From contig NZ_BMVM01000003.1 of the NCBI RefSeq assembly GCF_014650715.1, positions 248,001 through 312,000 of the forward strand: 64,000 nt of DNA, read 5' to 3'. Under the pieces are notes generated by a model that saw nothing but the letters and a program-made list of their open reading frames with translations, had not been told where the DNA came from and did no database searches. This document shows, one piece after another, positions 62,245 to 64,000 of this stretch. Position numbers and translations under genes: made by a program. The DNA comes from Streptomyces bluensis (GTDB lineage: Bacteria > Actinomycetota > Actinomycetes > Streptomycetales > Streptomycetaceae). The first letter of the stretch is position 1, and every line of letters begins with the position of its first letter.

Positions 62245-64000
62245 CAGCGGGCCTCGTCTTCCGGGGCGTCTGCCTGGGTCTTCGCCGGACCTTGGGAGGG
62301 GATGTTCGCCGCGGTGTCGGCCTGGGTCTCCGCCGGGGCGTCGGCTTCGGTCCGGGCCGGGGCGTCGGCTTGGGTCTGGGCGGGGTCGTCCGACCCGGAC
62401 TCCGCCGGCCCGTCCGCCGGGGGCTCCTCGTGTTCGAGGTGGCCCGTGGCCGCGCCGGTCATGGCCGAGCCGAGTTCCTCCGGGGTGATCGTGGCCGGGT
62501 CGGCGTCGGCGACCAGCTTGCCGTTGTAGATCACCCGGAGCGTGTCGGACAGGCCGATCAGCTCGTCCAGGTCGGCGGAGATCAGCAGCACGGCCAGGCC
62601 CTCGCGGCGCGCCTCACGGATCTGGTCCCAGATCTGGGCCTGCGCGCCGACGTCCACCCCGCGGGTGGGGTGGGCGGCGATCAGGAAGCGCGGCTTGTGG
62701 CTCATCTCGCGGCCGACGATCAGCTTCTGCTGGTTGCCGCCGGAGAGCGAGGCCGCGGTGACGTCGATGCCGGGCGTGCGGACGTCGTACGCCTCGACGA
62801 TCCGCCGTGTGTCCTCCTGGGCGGACTTCGGGTCCAGCCAGACGCCCTTCGCGTTGGGCGCCTCGGTGACGTGGCCGAGGATCCGGTTCTCCCAGAGCGG
62901 GGCCTCCAGGAGCAGTCCGTGGCGGTGGCGGTCCTCGGGGATGTAGCCGATGCCCTGCTCACGGCGCCTGCGGGTGGGCCAGCCGGTGATCTCGTCCTCG
63001 GCGAGCGTGATGACGCCGGAGTCGGCGTGCTTGAGGCCGATGAGCGCGTCGACGAGTTCGGTCTGGCCGTTGCCCTCGACACCGGCGAGCCCCAGGACCT
63101 CGCCCGCGTGGATGGTGAAGCTGATGTCGTCGAGCAGCGCCTTGCCGCCGGGGGCCTCAAGGCGGAGCTTCTCGACGGTCAGTACGGGGCGGTCGGTGAC
63201 CGTGGACTCGGCGGTCTCGGGGGTCGGCAGCTCGCTGCCCACCATCAGCTCGGCGAGCTGGCGCGGGCTGGTCTCGGCGGGCACGGCCGTGCCGACGGTC
63301 GTGCCGCGGCGTATGACGGTGATCTCGTCGGCGACCGACAGCACCTCGCCCAGCTTGTGCGAGATGAAGATGACCGACAGTCCCTCGGACTTCAGCTCCC
63401 GCAGGTTGGCGAAGAGCGCGTCGACCTCCTGCGGTACGAGCACCGCGGTGGGCTCGTCCAGGATCAGGGTGCGGGCGCCGCGGTAGAGGACCTTGAGGAT
63501 CTCCACGCGCTGGCGGGCGGCGACGCCGAGTTCCTCCACCAGGAGGTCGGGGCGTACCCCGAGGCCGTAGCGGTCGGAGATCTCCTTGATCCTGCGGCGT
63601 GCCTTGCCGCCGATGCCGTGCAGCTTCTCGCTGCCCAGCACCACGTTCTCCAGCACCGTGAGGTTGTCGGCGAGCATGAAGTGCTGGTGGACCATGCCGA
63701 TGCCGCGGGCGATGGCGTCGGCGGGACTGCTGAAGGTCACCTGCTCGCCGTCGACGGCGATCGTGCCCTCGTCCGGCTTCTGCATGCCGTAGAGGATCTT
63801 CATCAGCGTCGACTTGCCGGCGCCGTTCTCGCCGACGAGGGCGTGCACGGTGCCCTTGCGGACACTGAGGTGGATGTCGTGGTTGGCCACGACGCCCGGG
63901 AAACGCTTGGTGATTCCGGCGAGTTCGACGGCGGTCGCCTGACCGTTGACCGCCGCGCCGGCCGGAGGGCTGCTGGACGCGTTGATGGCGCACTCTCCTG
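62244..64000 (-). CDS. ABC transporter ATPase, nucleoside import type (5' end off the window)
   Basis: The frame is open to the window edge. Two ABC domains: the first with Walker A GENGAGKSTLMKIL, the second with GVEGNGQTELVDALI and LSGGNQQKLIVGREM (signature). Only the first Walker A is standard, as in the RbsA/NupA-type importer ATPases. The frame reads INASSSPPAGAAVNGQATAV before ELAGITKRFPGVV. ATC at 63986-63984 follows AGGAGAG at 7-nt spacing and may be the start codon. A GTG at 63890 is too far inside the domain. The C-terminal 70 residues are a repeated Gln/Ala/Asp tail (TQADAPARTEADAPAETQAD). It feeds the two permeases. Confidence 0.9.
   Translation of the reverse strand, partial: GECAINASSSPPAGAAVNGQATAVELAGITKRFPGVVANHDIHLSVRKGTVHALVGENGAGKSTLMKILYGMQKPDEGTIAVDGEQVTFSSPADAIARGIGMVHQHFMLADNLTVLENVVLGSEKLHGIGGKARRRIKEISDRYGLGVRPDLLVEELGVAARQRVEILKVLYRGARTLILDEPTAVLVPQEVDALFANLRELKSEGLSVIFISHKLGEVLSVADEITVIRRGTTVGTAVPAETSPRQLAELMVGSELPTPETAESTVTDRPVLTVEKLRLEAPGGKALLDDISFTIHAGEVLGLAGVEGNGQTELVDALIGLKHADSGVITLAEDEITGWPTRRRREQGIGYIPEDRHRHGLLLEAPLWENRILGHVTEAPNAKGVWLDPKSAQEDTRRIVEAYDVRTPGIDVTAASLSGGNQQKLIVGREMSHKPRFLIAAHPTRGVDVGAQAQIWDQIREARREGLAVLLISADLDELIGLSDTLRVIYNGKLVADADPATITPEELGSAMTGAATGHLEHEEPPADGPAESGSDDPAQTQADAPARTEADAPAETQADTAANIPSQGPAKTQADAPEDEAR

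Overview
The window is 64 kb of a high-GC actinobacterial chromosome, almost certainly a Streptomyces. The evidence is the codon bias (G/C in nearly every third position), GTG starts, leaderless promoters, an XRE-DUF5753/DUF397 pair, an LAxTG sortase substrate, the afsQ1-afsQ2-sigQ cluster, and repeats of types I remember from Streptomyces intergenic DNA. From about 12 kb onward the gene order matches, from memory, the S. coelicolor segment around SCO4934 down to SCO4885. This was not checked by alignment.

Layout. 1-11.9 kb is accessory in character: a cut-off CPYC flavoprotein, a divergent XRE-cupin regulator and a methyltransferase that share an operator motif; a DUF1684/NTF2-like pair; msrA; a GTGA-overlapped toxin-antitoxin-like pair; a leaderless DUF2975/HTH pair; an alcohol dehydrogenase with divergent regulator; and a WhiJ-like trio (XRE-DUF5753, DUF397, HATPase). 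12-24 kb holds a secreted subtilase, an L,D-transpeptidase lipoprotein, a sortase substrate, hutH, a GAF-GGDEF protein, an enoyl-CoA hydratase and an Rv1264-like adenylate cyclase. 24-31 kb is the biotin-dependent acyl-CoA carboxylase locus: birA, pccB, pccE, mmpB, maf and accA2. 31-43 kb and 50-64 kb together form a nucleoside salvage/catabolism region: a DeoR-type regulator, purine nucleoside phosphorylase, a phosphosugar mutase, deoC, a two-gene aldehyde dehydrogenase, a uridine kinase, adenosine deaminase, deoA, cdd and a nucleoside-type ABC importer whose 5' end runs off the window. Between them lie sigQ/afsQ1/afsQ2 with a lipoprotein, and small envelope genes. 51-58 kb has an unusual alpha/beta hydrolase, LysR/MFS, an ECF sigma factor that overlaps a STAS gene, an AEC transporter and a Uma2 nuclease.

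How the genes work together. Nucleosides enter through the ABC system. Add and Cdd deaminate them; purine nucleoside phosphorylase and DeoA phosphorolyse them; a mutase converts pentose-1-P to pentose-5-P; DeoC splits deoxyribose-5-P to glyceraldehyde-3-P and acetaldehyde; and the adjacent aldehyde dehydrogenase pair could oxidise the acetaldehyde. Three identical 12-bp palindromes (CTACGCGCGTAG) sit inside the promoters of the phosphorylase, deoC and add genes, so these scattered units look like one regulon. The best leads for new biology are this operator set, the two-gene ALDH16-like enzyme, the paired operators of the XRE-cupin locus, a possible AUC start codon in the ABC ATPase, and MITE-like elements, one fragment of which lies inside the sigQ reading frame.
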